Shown here: positions 6,373-14,928 of the stretch, piece by piece
Layout: each line of letters begins with the position of its first letter
How positions within the stretch are numbered: the first letter of the stretch is position 1
NCBI GenBank assembly: GCA_009837285.1
Contig: VXTU01000102.1
Coordinates: 1 to 33,918 of the forward strand
DNA length: 33,918 nt
DNA from: Chloroflexota bacterium
GTDB lineage: Bacteria; Chloroflexota; Dehalococcoidia; UBA2979
Direction: 5' to 3'
Translations under genes and position numbers: made by a program
The notes under the pieces: generated by a model
Database searches by the model: none
Told to the model about the DNA's origin: nothing
What the model saw: the letters and a program-made list of their open reading frames with translations, nothing else

Positions 6373-9300
6373 TCACGCCTCCCGCAGTTGCAGCGCGTGG
6401 TGCGGTGACCATCCTCGGTAGCGCAGCGCCGCCGCCGCAACCACCAGGACGAACGACGCTGCGAGCGCCGCGGCCACGATGAAGAGCGGCTCCGGTGCGA
6501 GCTCGATGCGCGGGGGAGGCACGATCACCGCTCCGGCCGGATCCGCGCCCAGCGCGTCGAGGAGCCATCGCGCCGCGAGCATGCCAGCGCCCGCACCCAG
6601 CGCGGCCGCGACGGCGAGCCGAGCGAGCACGGTCATCACGGCAGCCGCGAGGTGCTCCCCGCCGCTGCCGCCCAGCGCCTCCGCACGCGCGGCGGCGCGC
6701 TCCGCCCCTCGGACCGTGGCGAAGCCCTCGATAGTGACTGCGAGGACCGCGAGCGCGATCAGCGCGCCGAACCCGAGCGTGAGCACGCCGCGCCATCCGC
6801 CGGCGAGCGTGCGGGCCCCGGCGAGTGTGGCGAGCTCAGCATCTCGATCGACGATCGTTGTGGCGTCGACGTATGCACCGGCGAGCGCGGTTGCAGTCGC
6901 GGCGGGCGTCGAGGTGGCGAACCAGGCCTCGGTGGAGCGCAGGTTGGCTCCCGGAGACGCATTCACGGCTGCGAGCAGTCGATCGAGGTTCGCGACCGCG
7001 AACGGGGAGCCGTCGGCTCCCAGCGTCGGGAAGTGCTCCAGCAGGCCGGCGGCCTGTGCGGCCAGGAACCGCCCCGCCACCTGCAGCCGCAACTCGTCGC
7101 CAACCGTTGCGCCGAGGTCGTCGAGCGCCTGCCGCGACGCGTACAGCAGGACCGGCGCGCCGTCCGTCTCCTGCCGGAACCCGCGCACGCGCACCGCCTC
7201 CGCGTCCGACGGCGCCGCCGGCCAGTCGAGGCGCGTCGAGCCGGTGGCGCCGGGAGCGGTCGGCGGGTTCGCGCGCACCGTCTGTGACGTGCCTACGGCG
7301 GACAGATCGGCGATAGGCTCGAGGCCGGTCGTGTCCTCGAGGTCATGCAGGATCGCTCGCCGGGCGAACTCCGACGACTGCGGGACCAGCCGGTCGACGG
7401 CGTCGAGCAGCGCTTCGGGTGGGTCGAGGGTAGAGACGATCGGCCCGAAGCTGATGCCGCCGGCGTTCCGGGCAACCTCGGTGCTCAGCTGTGCGTAGAA
7501 CGCGTGGATGGTGAGCGGCGCTTCGATCGCGCGGCCGATGGGCGCGCCGTCGAGCCCGATCGGCGTCTGCAGGTCCGCGGCGAGGAAGCCCCAGTGGACG
7601 AGCGCGCCGGTCTGCAGGCGGCCGAGCAGCAGCTCGTACGGGCGCCCCGCAGCGTCCGTGACCGAGAGCGCGATGCGTATCTCGCCGTCGATGTTGTGAA
7701 GCCGCACCCACCCGCCAAGCTGGCGGGTGCCGGGGGGCGCCGCGATGCCATCGAGGCTCGTCGCGTTGGTCGAGAGGGCCGCGAGTGTGCCATCGAGTGG
7801 TTGCCGCGAGAAGTCGTCACGGACGGTCGCGACGCCACCGAAGCTCGCGGGTTCGACGCCGAGCAGCTCGATCGCAACGGGGTCACCGGAGCCGTCGAGG
7901 GTGGTCAGGGTCGCCTCGACGCGTGTGACCGGCGACGCGGCAGTGGCCGGTACGCCTGCAATAGCCGTGCGGAACGCGGACTCACCCTCGGCGTCGAGTC
8001 CGCGCAGGCCCAGGGCGCGCACGTCGGCGCCGGCGGTGTGGGCGGCGCGCTCTCCCGGCGAGCGGTCGAGTGCGCCCGGCAGCGTCGCGAGCAGCACGGC
8101 CATGCCGGCCGCGACGACGACGAGGGCGAAGGCCGTCCCCACGGGGCGTCGCGCCAGGCTGCGGAATGCCTCGAGCCAGACGACGCTCGGACTGATCGCC
8201 ACGGCACGCGCCAATGGCCGCGCAAGCTGCGGGAGCAGCCAGCATCCGCCGACGGTTGCGGGGAGCAGCAGTGCCACCGGGGCGAGCAGGACCGGGTACT
8301 CGGTCGCCACCCCCTTGGGGCCGAGGCCGAACAGGTCGTCGCCGCGCGTGAGGAGCCAGAATCCGCCGCCCACGGCCGCGAGGAGCGCCACCGAGCCTGC
8401 ACCCAGGAGGCCGGGCCGCCCGACGCCACGCGCGCTCTGGGCGTCGGCGCCACGCCGGGCAACGAGGGCCGCCGGGACGAGCGCGAGCACGAACGCGAGG
8501 GCCGCGCCCGCCGCGCCGTAGAGCGCCACCTCGGCCGTCAGCTCGAAGCGAAGCCAGTCGCCGCCCGCGGTTGCGCCGAGGGCATCGAGCCGACCGAGTC
8601 CGGCCACCGCTGCCGCCGCGAGCGGCGGCCCGACCACCAGCGCGGCGAGGCCAGCGGGGAGGATCGTGAACGCCTCGGCGGCCGTGCGCTGCGAGGTACT
8701 TGCGCCCCGCACCGCGAGCGCCCCGTGCCGGTCGCGGCGCGCTCTCGCGAGGTGCGCCGAGAGCCACGCGACGAAGACGCCGCTGGCGGCGGCCACCTGC
8801 GCGAACAGGAGCGTCAGGGCCGTGCGGTCGAGCCCGGTCACGCTGCCTGCGCGTGACAGCGCGCGGGGGAGGTTGCTCTGCACGTGCGCGCCGGGGAGCA
8901 CCGCGGGGTCCGTCACCAGGGCGCGCACGCGCTCGACGAGTGGTGCGGTGTCGCTCGCGCGCACCTCGACGGCGCGGATCGCGTAGCTCGACTCGAAGGT
9001 CACGTCGACCGCCCCGAGCAGGTCGGCGGCCGCGCCGAAGAAGGTTGCCTCCGGGACCAGGAGCGCGAACGTCGAGCCCTCGGCGAGCCCGAGCAGCTCC
9101 GGTGCGCCGGACCAGTACGGGTCGGTCGCGTCCAGCGGACGCGCCACGCCCGCGACCTGGACCACGGTCGGGGTACCGGACTGCCCGCGGATCGGGTGCA
9201 GGACGAGGAGCGTGCCCGCTCCGACGCCGAGCGCCTCGGCAGTGTCCGCGCCGATGAGTACCGGGATGCGGTCGTCATCGGCTCGCGGCTGCGCCAGCGG

Positions 9301-9747
9301 GTGCGCGCCGTCGAGGAGTTCGACGTGCTCCTCGATCCCGGAGCGGAAGCGGATCGCCGCGGTGCCGAGCAGCGAGGAGCTCAGCAGGCTGTCGCCCACG
9401 CCGATGGCGTGGAGCCCGAGCGGCTCGGTGGTGCCCATGCGCGCCTGCGTGCCGCCCGTGCCGGCGAGGGCCGCACTCACGGCGGCGTCGGACTCAGCCT
9501 GCGCGTTGCTGTACGAAGTGCGGTCGAGCGGCACCTCTTCCCTCGTGACCCGCACCTGCAAGTCGGTGAGGTCGACGCTCTGCAGCGCCTCGCGCAGCGC
9601 GAGGTCGCGCAGCACGCCGTCGAAGGCCGGGATCGCGGCGACCGAGGCGGCGAGGAGCACCATCCCGGACGCGAGCGCGAGCGTGCCGTGCCACTGCCGA
9701 CGCACAGCGGCCATCGCGATCCGCAGCAGGAGGCGGAGCTGGTTCAT
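6373..9747 (-). CDS. FtsX/MacB-type ABC permease, large duplicated form
   Basis: A 1124-aa membrane protein built as two FtsX-like halves. One membrane helix lies near residues 20-42 and is followed by a roughly 270-residue extracytoplasmic domain. A cluster of helices follows between about 310 and 560, including 'PVGTAFALVVVAAGMAVLLATLPGAL' just before the second extracytoplasmic domain. The last three helices end in 'RYRGWSPHHALQLREA'. Such permeases perform mechanotransmission or release of lipids, lipoproteins or peptides rather than classic import. With the two downstream ATPase genes it forms a complete transporter. Transcription appears to start on the ATG at 9747 (see 9755-9760). The substrate is unknown. 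Confidence 0.93.
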   Translation of the reverse strand: MNQLRLLLRIAMAAVRRQWHGTLALASGMVLLAASVAAIPAFDGVLRDLALREALQSVDLTDLQVRVTREEVPLDRTSYSNAQAESDAAVSAALAGTGGTQARMGTTEPLGLHAIGVGDSLLSSSLLGTAAIRFRSGIEEHVELLDGAHPLAQPRADDDRIPVLIGADTAEALGVGAGTLLVLHPIRGQSGTPTVVQVAGVARPLDATDPYWSGAPELLGLAEGSTFALLVPEATFFGAAADLLGAVDVTFESSYAIRAVEVRASDTAPLVERVRALVTDPAVLPGAHVQSNLPRALSRAGSVTGLDRTALTLLFAQVAAASGVFVAWLSAHLARARRDRHGALAVRGASTSQRTAAEAFTILPAGLAALVVGPPLAAAAVAGLGRLDALGATAGGDWLRFELTAEVALYGAAGAALAFVLALVPAALVARRGADAQSARGVGRPGLLGAGSVALLAAVGGGFWLLTRGDDLFGLGPKGVATEYPVLLAPVALLLPATVGGCWLLPQLARPLARAVAISPSVVWLEAFRSLARRPVGTAFALVVVAAGMAVLLATLPGALDRSPGERAAHTAGADVRALGLRGLDAEGESAFRTAIAGVPATAASPVTRVEATLTTLDGSGDPVAIELLGVEPASFGGVATVRDDFSRQPLDGTLAALSTNATSLDGIAAPPGTRQLGGWVRLHNIDGEIRIALSVTDAAGRPYELLLGRLQTGALVHWGFLAADLQTPIGLDGAPIGRAIEAPLTIHAFYAQLSTEVARNAGGISFGPIVSTLDPPEALLDAVDRLVPQSSEFARRAILHDLEDTTGLEPIADLSAVGTSQTVRANPPTAPGATGSTRLDWPAAPSDAEAVRVRGFRQETDGAPVLLYASRQALDDLGATVGDELRLQVAGRFLAAQAAGLLEHFPTLGADGSPFAVANLDRLLAAVNASPGANLRSTEAWFATSTPAATATALAGAYVDATTIVDRDAELATLAGARTLAGGWRGVLTLGFGALIALAVLAVTIEGFATVRGAERAAARAEALGGSGGEHLAAAVMTVLARLAVAAALGAGAGMLAARWLLDALGADPAGAVIVPPPRIELAPEPLFIVAAALAASFVLVVAAAALRYRGWSPHHALQLREA

Positions 9748-9754
9748 GCGTCAG

Positions 9755-9760
9755 ATCGTA
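9755..9760 (-). promoter_or_regulatory. -10 element TACGAT of a leaderless promoter for the ABC operon
   Basis: On the minus strand TATACGAT is followed by 7 nt and the ATG at 9747, with no Shine-Dalgarno. It lies in the 46-nt gap after the DUF6285 gene, so the transporter operon seems to have its own promoter. Confidence 0.5.
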
Positions 9761-9793
9761 TACCGGGGACGCACGCGCCCGGCGGGGCGCGCG

Positions 9794-10201
9794 CTACTCG
9801 ATGCCGCGGCGCTGGAGATAGCGGGGGTTGCCGACCCGCACGGCGTCGAGCGTCGTCTCGCGCACGTGGGCGAGCGCCTCGGCGCGCCTCGGACCCTCAC
9901 CGAAGACGCCCGAGCGAATGTCAGAGGCAAGGCGCGCGGTCAGGTCGTCGAGGCGAGCGCGCCAGTCGCCGTCGCCGGGGGGCTCACCGTAGAGCGCCTC
10001 GAGGCGCGCGAGCGCGGCGCGGCCGGGGCCCTCGCCGGCCTCGAGCTCACGCGACGCGATGCCGATCGCGTTGTTGGCCATGAGCAACTCGTAGCGGCGG
10101 TCCCCCGGCACCGCGGGGGCGACCTCCTGCATCAGCGTCTCGCTCGCGATGCGCAGCAGCTCGACGCCGTCGAGTCCGTCGAGTGCACCCTGGTCAGCCA
10201 C
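9794..10201 (-). CDS. DUF6285-like protein
   Basis: A 135-aa helical protein resembling the DUF6285 family, whose members typically sit beside APH-fold phosphotransferases and acyl-CoA dehydrogenases. Features that match are an N-terminal 'VELLRIASETLMQEVAPAV', 'MANNAIGIASRELEAGEG' and a C-terminal 'DAVRVGNPRYLQR'. The function is unknown. It starts with GTG at 10201, overlapping the phosphotransferase stop by 8 nt, and is therefore the last gene of the three-gene phosphotransferase operon. Confidence 0.85.
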   Translation of the reverse strand: MADQGALDGLDGVELLRIASETLMQEVAPAVPGDRRYELLMANNAIGIASRELEAGEGPGRAALARLEALYGEPPGDGDWRARLDDLTARLASDIRSGVFGEGPRRAEALAHVRETTLDAVRVGNPRYLQRRGIE

Positions 10202-11258
10202 CGAACTCGCCCCGTTCCGCCTCGTCGATCATCGTGAGGATCTCGATCTCGACCTCGTCGGGGATGCGCCCGGTGAGCGCAAGCTCCAACGAGGGCTGAC
10301 GGCCGCTGGTGTGCCGCTCTCCCTGGTGGATGGCGATGATCGCCCACCGGACGTGCGCCATGACTTCCCAGTAGTGCACGGCGGCCGGGCCCAGGTCGCT
10401 GATGCCGCCCGCCTCGCGGTAGCCCTGCTCGAAGTCCTCGCGCGGCCCGAGCCCGCCGACGGGGCGGTCGAAGCGGTTTGCGCGCCAGCAGCGCGCGGTC
10501 AGCCACCCGACGTCCTCGAGGGGGTCGCCCCAGCGCGCGAACTCCCAGTCCAGCACGCCACTCAGACCGTCGTCATCCACCATGAAGTTGCCGTTGCGAT
10601 AGTCGCCGTGCACGAGCACGAGCTGCTCGGTGGGTCGCGCGTTGCGCTCCAGCCAGCGCAGCCCCCACTCGAGCGCCGGGCGCGGCCTCGGATGTGCGTC
10701 GAGGGCAGCGCGGAACTCGGCCACGTAAGCCAGCGCGGGGCTTGGCTCGGGCTTCGGCAGGAACGTCAGCGACGGCGTGTCGAGCGGCACGGTCTGTAGC
10801 TGCGCCAGTTCCTTCCCGATGGCGGCGAGGAGCGCCGGGCGTGACCCGCCGAGCTCCTCGTTGCGCACGAGGAGGTGTGCGGCGGCCACGCCGGGCGCGA
10901 AGCGGCTGACCGCGAACGGTCGGCCGAGCACCGAGGCGTCCTCGCAGCACCACAATGGCTCCGGCACGGTCGCACCGGCGTCCGCGGCAGCGCGAGCCAC
11001 GGCGAACTCGCGCACCAGGTCCAGGCTCTCGGCCAGCGTGGCGTCGCCCGCCGCCCGCACGACCAGCTCGTGCGCACCGGCGAGCGCGCCGCCCTCGAAC
11101 GTGGCGTCGAGGCGCCAGTGCAGGTGGATCGCGCCGCCGCCCAGCGGCTCGATGCCGCTGACCGCGACATCGGTCGCGCCCCCCTCGGCGGCGAGCCATC
11201 CGGCGAGCGCTGACTGGGCGTCGGCGTCCTGGAGGTCGAGCGGCGTGATGTCTGCCAT
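10194..11258 (-). CDS. APH-fold phosphotransferase family protein
   Basis: A 354-aa protein of the aminoglycoside phosphotransferase/choline kinase fold, closest in style to the ACAD10-N-terminal-like group thought to act on hydroxyacyl-CoA or similar metabolites rather than antibiotics. The catalytic loop is intact ('LVLVHGDYRNGNFMV'). The metal-binding segment is 'GVLDWEFARWGDPLEDVGW'. The ATG at 11258 is chosen because the alternative at 11288 would overlap the upstream gene by 26 nt, whereas 11258 leaves a 4-nt gap. The intact motif contrasts with its upstream neighbour. Confidence 0.9.
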   Translation of the reverse strand: MADITPLDLQDADAQSALAGWLAAEGGATDVAVSGIEPLGGGAIHLHWRLDATFEGGALAGAHELVVRAAGDATLAESLDLVREFAVARAAADAGATVPEPLWCCEDASVLGRPFAVSRFAPGVAAAHLLVRNEELGGSRPALLAAIGKELAQLQTVPLDTPSLTFLPKPEPSPALAYVAEFRAALDAHPRPRPALEWGLRWLERNARPTEQLVLVHGDYRNGNFMVDDDGLSGVLDWEFARWGDPLEDVGWLTARCWRANRFDRPVGGLGPREDFEQGYREAGGISDLGPAAVHYWEVMAHVRWAIIAIHQGERHTSGRQPSLELALTGRIPDEVEIEILTMIDEAERGEFGG

Positions 11259-11262
11259 CCGA

Positions 11263-12282
11263 CTACCCGGCGGCCGCCGACGTGACACGCGCGAGGTGTG
11301 GCTGCACGACCTCGAAGAGCGGCAGGCGGTGGTCGATCGAGGTGTGGGCGGACTTGAGCAGCGTCTCCGAGGGGCGCTGCGCGCACATCGAGAGCGGCGC
11401 GACGGTGTTCCACAGCTCGGTCGCGACCATCAATGGCGGGATCAACTCGACCTCGTCACCCGTGAGGCGAGGGCTGGCGTGGGCGGCGTAGCCGGCGAGC
11501 CAGCTTCGCACCTTCTGGTTGTCCGAACCGCAGTCGATCACGAGGCTGCGCGCGATGTCTGCGACGCGCGCGTCCTCGTGCGCCATGTCGAAGTCGAGTA
11601 GCCCCGTCACCGTGTCCTCGACGAACAGCACGTTGGCGCCGAGACACTCGTAGTAGATCGCCGTGTCGGGCTGGTCGCCGTAGCCGTGGGCTTCGAGGTC
11701 GGCCACGTTGCGCTGTCGCGTGTCGGCCAGCACCTGCGCACGCTCCGGATCTTCGTCCGCGTACCAGGCGAGGAAGTCCTCGAACGATCGGAAGCCCTCC
11801 GGCGCGACGGCTGCGTCGAGGTCCGTGACGCGCCCGAAGGTCGGGCGCTGGCCCGGTGACGGCCACTCGCCGAGGTCCTCGTGGAGCAGCGCGAGCAGCG
11901 AGCCCTTGCGTTGCAGCAGCAGCTCGCTGCCCTCCGGCGGTGTGCCGCGCATGAACGGGAAGAGCGCCCACCGGCCCTCGTCGGTCTCGACCACGGTCTG
12001 GCCGTCCTCGGCGGCGATCGGGGCCGGAACGGGCCACTTGCGGTCGGCGAGGAAGCGCAGCAGGTCGTGCTCGTAGGGCAGCGACTCGGTGGCGCGTCGC
12101 GGGTGGTAGCGGCGGAGCACACGCGGGCGATCGTCGGTCTCGACGCGCCAGTGCTCATTGGCCGCGCCGCCGTCGAGGCGCTCGGTCGGTGCGCCCGCGA
12201 GGCCCCACGCGGCGAGCGCGGGCTCGATGGCTGCCGCGCTCGTGGCGCCGTTCTCTGTGTCGTGTCCCGCCGAGGTGCTCAC
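11263..12282 (-). CDS. APH-fold phosphotransferase with altered catalytic motif
   Basis: A 339-aa protein of the homoserine kinase/aminoglycoside phosphotransferase fold. The N-lobe carries 'RPRVLRRYHP' (strand with the likely ATP-contacting Arg/Lys) and 'YEHDLLRFLADRKWPVPAPI'. In the C-lobe the usual HGDxxxxNVL reads 'YYECLGANVLF', so His is Tyr and the catalytic Asp is Glu. The following 'GLLDFDMAHEDARVADIARSL' keeps the metal-binding Asp. It may be a weak or changed-specificity kinase or a regulatory pseudo-kinase. It starts with GTG at 12282 and is first in the operon with the second phosphotransferase and the DUF6285 gene. Confidence 0.85.
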   Translation of the reverse strand: MSTSAGHDTENGATSAAAIEPALAAWGLAGAPTERLDGGAANEHWRVETDDRPRVLRRYHPRRATESLPYEHDLLRFLADRKWPVPAPIAAEDGQTVVETDEGRWALFPFMRGTPPEGSELLLQRKGSLLALLHEDLGEWPSPGQRPTFGRVTDLDAAVAPEGFRSFEDFLAWYADEDPERAQVLADTRQRNVADLEAHGYGDQPDTAIYYECLGANVLFVEDTVTGLLDFDMAHEDARVADIARSLVIDCGSDNQKVRSWLAGYAAHASPRLTGDEVELIPPLMVATELWNTVAPLSMCAQRPSETLLKSAHTSIDHRLPLFEVVQPHLARVTSAAAG

Positions 12283-12308
12283 GTCGGTTCCGTCCGGGCT
12301 GCCGGCAT

Positions 12309-12314
12309 ATGGTA
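12309..12314 (-). promoter_or_regulatory. Candidate -10 element TACCAT for the phosphotransferase operon
   Basis: On the minus strand TACCAT lies 26 nt upstream of the GTG at 12282, giving a leader of about 20 nt. No clear -35 is seen. Confidence 0.35.
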
Positions 12315-12358
12315 GAGCACTCGGCGCACCCGAACCCGCTCCGCGCCGGAGAGCGGCC

Positions 12359-12393
12359 GGATCCCCTTCGTTCGGGGAACGGGTGAGGGATTA
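12359..12393. repeat. Degenerate REP-like repeat, copy 3
   Basis: GGATCCCCTTCGTTCGGGGAACGGGTGAGGGA keeps the GATCCCC lead, a short CCCC/GGGG stem and the GGGTGAGGG tail of the family, but the long stem is eroded. It lies in the divergent promoter region between the phosphotransferase and molybdenum hydroxylase genes. Confidence 0.4.
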
Positions 12394-12455
12394 CAGATTG
12401 ATCTGGATCGAATAGAGTGTGCGCGCGTACCCCGGTGGGTGCGCCAGAGTGCGTA

Positions 12456-12469
12456 CGTGATAGATCACG
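12456..12469. promoter_or_regulatory. 14-bp palindrome, candidate operator
   Basis: CGTGAT-AG-ATCACG is a perfect inverted repeat ending about 21 nt before the ATG at 12491 and just ahead of its Shine-Dalgarno GGAGGA. A dimeric repressor bound here would overlap the 5' end of the message or the promoter. The half-site GTGA/TCAC recalls CRP/FNR-type sites, but the spacing is shorter than for CRP. Confidence 0.4.
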
Positions 12470-12490
12470 AATCAGTGGAGGAATAGGCCC

Positions 12491-14773
12491 ATGGTAGCGA
12501 CGGACCGACCGCTTAACGTCGTCGGCACACGCCCGGTGCGCCCGGACGGTGTGGACAAGGTGACGGGCCGCGCCACCTACGGTGGCGACGTGCGTTTCCC
12601 GGGCATGCTCTATGGCCGCATCCTGCGCAGCCCGCACGCGCACGCCGTCATCAAGAACATCGACGCCTCGAAGGCCCTCGAGCTGGACGGCGTCCGAGCC
12701 ATCGTCACCAACGCGGACTTCCAGCGGCAGCCCGACGAGGAGGTCGCGCTCGGCGAGCTGACGGCCAACCTGAGCGAGATGCTGGACCAGGTGATCGCCG
12801 GTACGAAGGCGCTCTACCGCGGCCACGCCATCGCCGCCATCGCGGCGACCGACCCGCACATCGCCGAGGACGCGCTCGACCTCATCGAGGTGGAGTACGA
12901 GGTCCTCGAGGCCGTGCTCGACCCGCAGGAGGCGATGCGCCCCGGCGCGCCGCAGCTGCACCCGGGCATGGTCACGCAGGAGGTCGGCGGCCTCTTCGAC
13001 GGCGAGACCGGCGAAGCCGGGACCGAGGAGACGAACGCCGCCAAGCACGTCAAGTTCACCAAGGGCGACCTCGATGCCGGGTTTGCCGAGGCGGACATCG
13101 TCATAGAGCGCGAGTTCGACACGGGGATGTACCACCAGGGCTACATCGAGACGCACAACGGCACCGCGCTATGGAAGAACGACGACCGCATCCAGGTCTG
13201 GTCCAGCACGCAGGGCCAGTTCGAGGTGCGCGACCAGACCGCGCTGCTGTGCGGGCTGGCCCCCTCGCGCGTGACCGTTGAGCCGGTCGAGATCGGCGGC
13301 GGCTTCGGCGGCAAGACCCACGTTGTGATGGAGCCACTGGCCGCGATCCTGTCGAAGAAGACAGGCCGCCCGGTGAAGATGATCATGACCCGCCAGGAGG
13401 TCTTCGAGGGCACGGGCCCCACCTCCGGCACCCACAACCGCGTGAAGATCGGCGCCAAGCGCGACGGCACCATTACCGCAATGGACGCCGAGCTGATCTT
13501 CGAGGCCGGCGCCTACCCGGGCTCGCCGTTCACGGCGGGCGCGATGTGCGCCTTCGCCCCCTACGACGTCGACAACATCGAGGTCGAGGGCTGGGACGTG
13601 GTGGTCAACAAGCCGAAGGTCGGCGCGTACCGCGCGCCGGGCGCCCCGGCGGCCGAGTACGCCGTCGAGTCGGTGATCGACGAGATCGCCGAGCGGCTGG
13701 AGCTCGACCCGCTGGAGTTCCGGCTCCAGAACGCTGCGGAGGAAGGCACCGTGCGTGCCGACGGCGCGGCGTTCGGCGTGATCGGGAACGTTGACACGCT
13801 GGAGGCCATCCAGCAGAGCGAGCACTACCGCTCCGAGCTGTCCGGCGAGAACCGTGGCCGCGGCGTGGCCGCTGGCTTCTGGTTCAACGTCGGCTTCACC
13901 TCGGCGGCGCACGCCAACGTGATGTCCGACGGCACCGTCGGGCTCGTCGTCGGCTCCGCCGACATCGGCGGGACGCGTGCGGCCATCGCGATGCAGTTCG
14001 CGGAGACGCTCGGCATCCCGTACGAGTCGGTGAACCCGCAGGTCGTGAACACCGACGCGATCGGCTACACGATGGTCACCGGTGGTAGCCGCACCGCCTT
14101 CGCAGGCGGCTGGGCCGCCCACGAGGCCGCCCTCGACGTCCGTCGCCAGCTCGAAGAGCGCGCGGCGGCGATCTGGGAGTGCGACCAGGACGCCGTCAGC
14201 TACGAGGACGGCGTGCTGAGCGGTCCGGATGACCAGTCGTTCACGTTCAAGGAGATCTGCGAGCAGTTGCCGCACACCGGCGGGCTGATCCAGGGCAAGG
14301 CCGACGTGTCGCCCGACACCTCCGGCCCGGCCTTCGCGTGCCACGTTGTGGACGTCGAGGTCGACCCGGAGACGGGCAAGGTGGACATCCTCCGCTACAC
14401 GGCCGCGCAGGACGTGGGCACGGCGGTGCACCCCTCGTACGTCGAAAGCCAGATCCAGGGCGGCGTCGCCCAGGGGATCGGCATGGCGCTCCACGAGGAG
14501 TACGTGTTCGACGACAGCGGCAACATGGAGAACCCCACGTTGCTCGACTACCGCATGCCGACCACGTTCGACCTGCCGATGCTCGACGTACTGCTCGTCG
14601 AGGTGGCGAACCCCGGGCACCCGTACGGCGTGCGCGGCGTCGGTGAGATCCCGATCGTGCCGCCGCTTGCGGCGGTCGCGAACGCGATCCACGACGCGAT
14701 GGGCGTGCGAGTGACGCAGCTTCCGGCGACGCCGGACCGCATGCTCGAGCTGCTCGAGGAGCAGGGCAGCTAG
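12491..14773 (+). CDS. Xanthine dehydrogenase/CoxL-family molybdopterin-binding subunit
   Basis: A 760-aa large subunit of a molybdenum hydroxylase, the class that hydroxylates aldehydes, purines or aromatic heterocycles using water. Family features are 'GRATYGGDVRFPGMLYGRILRSPHAHA' near the N-terminus, 'IGGGFGGKTHVVMEP' in the cofactor domain, 'GAYRAPGAP', and C-terminal 'YGVRGVGEIP', which contains the catalytic Glu. The AYxCSFR loop diagnostic of form I CO dehydrogenase is absent, so this is not an aerobic CO dehydrogenase. The usual 2Fe-2S and FAD subunits are missing on both sides. A canonical GGAGGA Shine-Dalgarno supports the ATG. A hairpin terminator follows. Confidence 0.95.
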   Translation: MVATDRPLNVVGTRPVRPDGVDKVTGRATYGGDVRFPGMLYGRILRSPHAHAVIKNIDASKALELDGVRAIVTNADFQRQPDEEVALGELTANLSEMLDQVIAGTKALYRGHAIAAIAATDPHIAEDALDLIEVEYEVLEAVLDPQEAMRPGAPQLHPGMVTQEVGGLFDGETGEAGTEETNAAKHVKFTKGDLDAGFAEADIVIEREFDTGMYHQGYIETHNGTALWKNDDRIQVWSSTQGQFEVRDQTALLCGLAPSRVTVEPVEIGGGFGGKTHVVMEPLAAILSKKTGRPVKMIMTRQEVFEGTGPTSGTHNRVKIGAKRDGTITAMDAELIFEAGAYPGSPFTAGAMCAFAPYDVDNIEVEGWDVVVNKPKVGAYRAPGAPAAEYAVESVIDEIAERLELDPLEFRLQNAAEEGTVRADGAAFGVIGNVDTLEAIQQSEHYRSELSGENRGRGVAAGFWFNVGFTSAAHANVMSDGTVGLVVGSADIGGTRAAIAMQFAETLGIPYESVNPQVVNTDAIGYTMVTGGSRTAFAGGWAAHEAALDVRRQLEERAAAIWECDQDAVSYEDGVLSGPDDQSFTFKEICEQLPHTGGLIQGKADVSPDTSGPAFACHVVDVEVDPETGKVDILRYTAAQDVGTAVHPSYVESQIQGGVAQGIGMALHEEYVFDDSGNMENPTLLDYRMPTTFDLPMLDVLLVEVANPGHPYGVRGVGEIPIVPPLAAVANAIHDAMGVRVTQLPATPDRMLELLEEQGS

Positions 14774-14798
14774 TCAGCAGCCCTCGAGGCGGACACAC

Positions 14799-14831
14799 AG
14801 CGGCCGGGGCATTGCCCCGGCCGCTTGCTTT
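14799..14831 (+). terminator. Rho-independent-type terminator
   Basis: AGCGGCCGGGGC (14799-14810) pairs perfectly with GCCCCGGCCGCT (14814-14825) around ATT and is followed by the T-rich TGCTTTG. It lies 25 nt after the molybdenum hydroxylase stop. Confidence 0.75.
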
Positions 14832-14868
14832 GTGGAGGTGCTGGCGCGGGATTCCGTTTGTCATAACG

Positions 14869-14897
14869 TTGCAACGGTATCGTGACGCACCTATGCT
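14869..14897 (+). promoter_or_regulatory. Sigma70-type promoter TTGCAA-N17-TATGCT
   Basis: The -35 TTGCAA (14869-14874) and -10 TATGCT (14892-14897) are exactly 17 nt apart. This is the best two-box promoter in the window. Start is predicted near 14904, upstream of the ATG at 14929. Confidence 0.6.
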
Positions 14898-14928
14898 GAT
14901 GGAGCGACGGCAGGAGCCGACGAGACCG

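Noticed and set aside
7345-8856. 503-aa plus-strand ORF inside the permease gene
   Set aside because: It is antisense to a continuous FtsX-type permease, lacks any domain and has typical shadow composition.
10194-12282. Aminoglycoside resistance genes
   Set aside because: The pair shares only the APH fold; the DUF6285 partner and the catabolic context fit metabolic phosphotransferases, and no antibiotic-specific motif is visible.
12155-13156. 333-aa minus-strand ORF extending into the molybdenum hydroxylase gene
   Set aside because: It overlaps the true phosphotransferase start and the plus-strand hydroxylase, with no homologous motif.
12491-14773. Aerobic carbon monoxide dehydrogenase (CoxL form I)
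   Set aside because: The AYxCSFR active-site loop is absent (the region reads 'GAYRAPGAP') and no CoxS or CoxM genes are adjacent.
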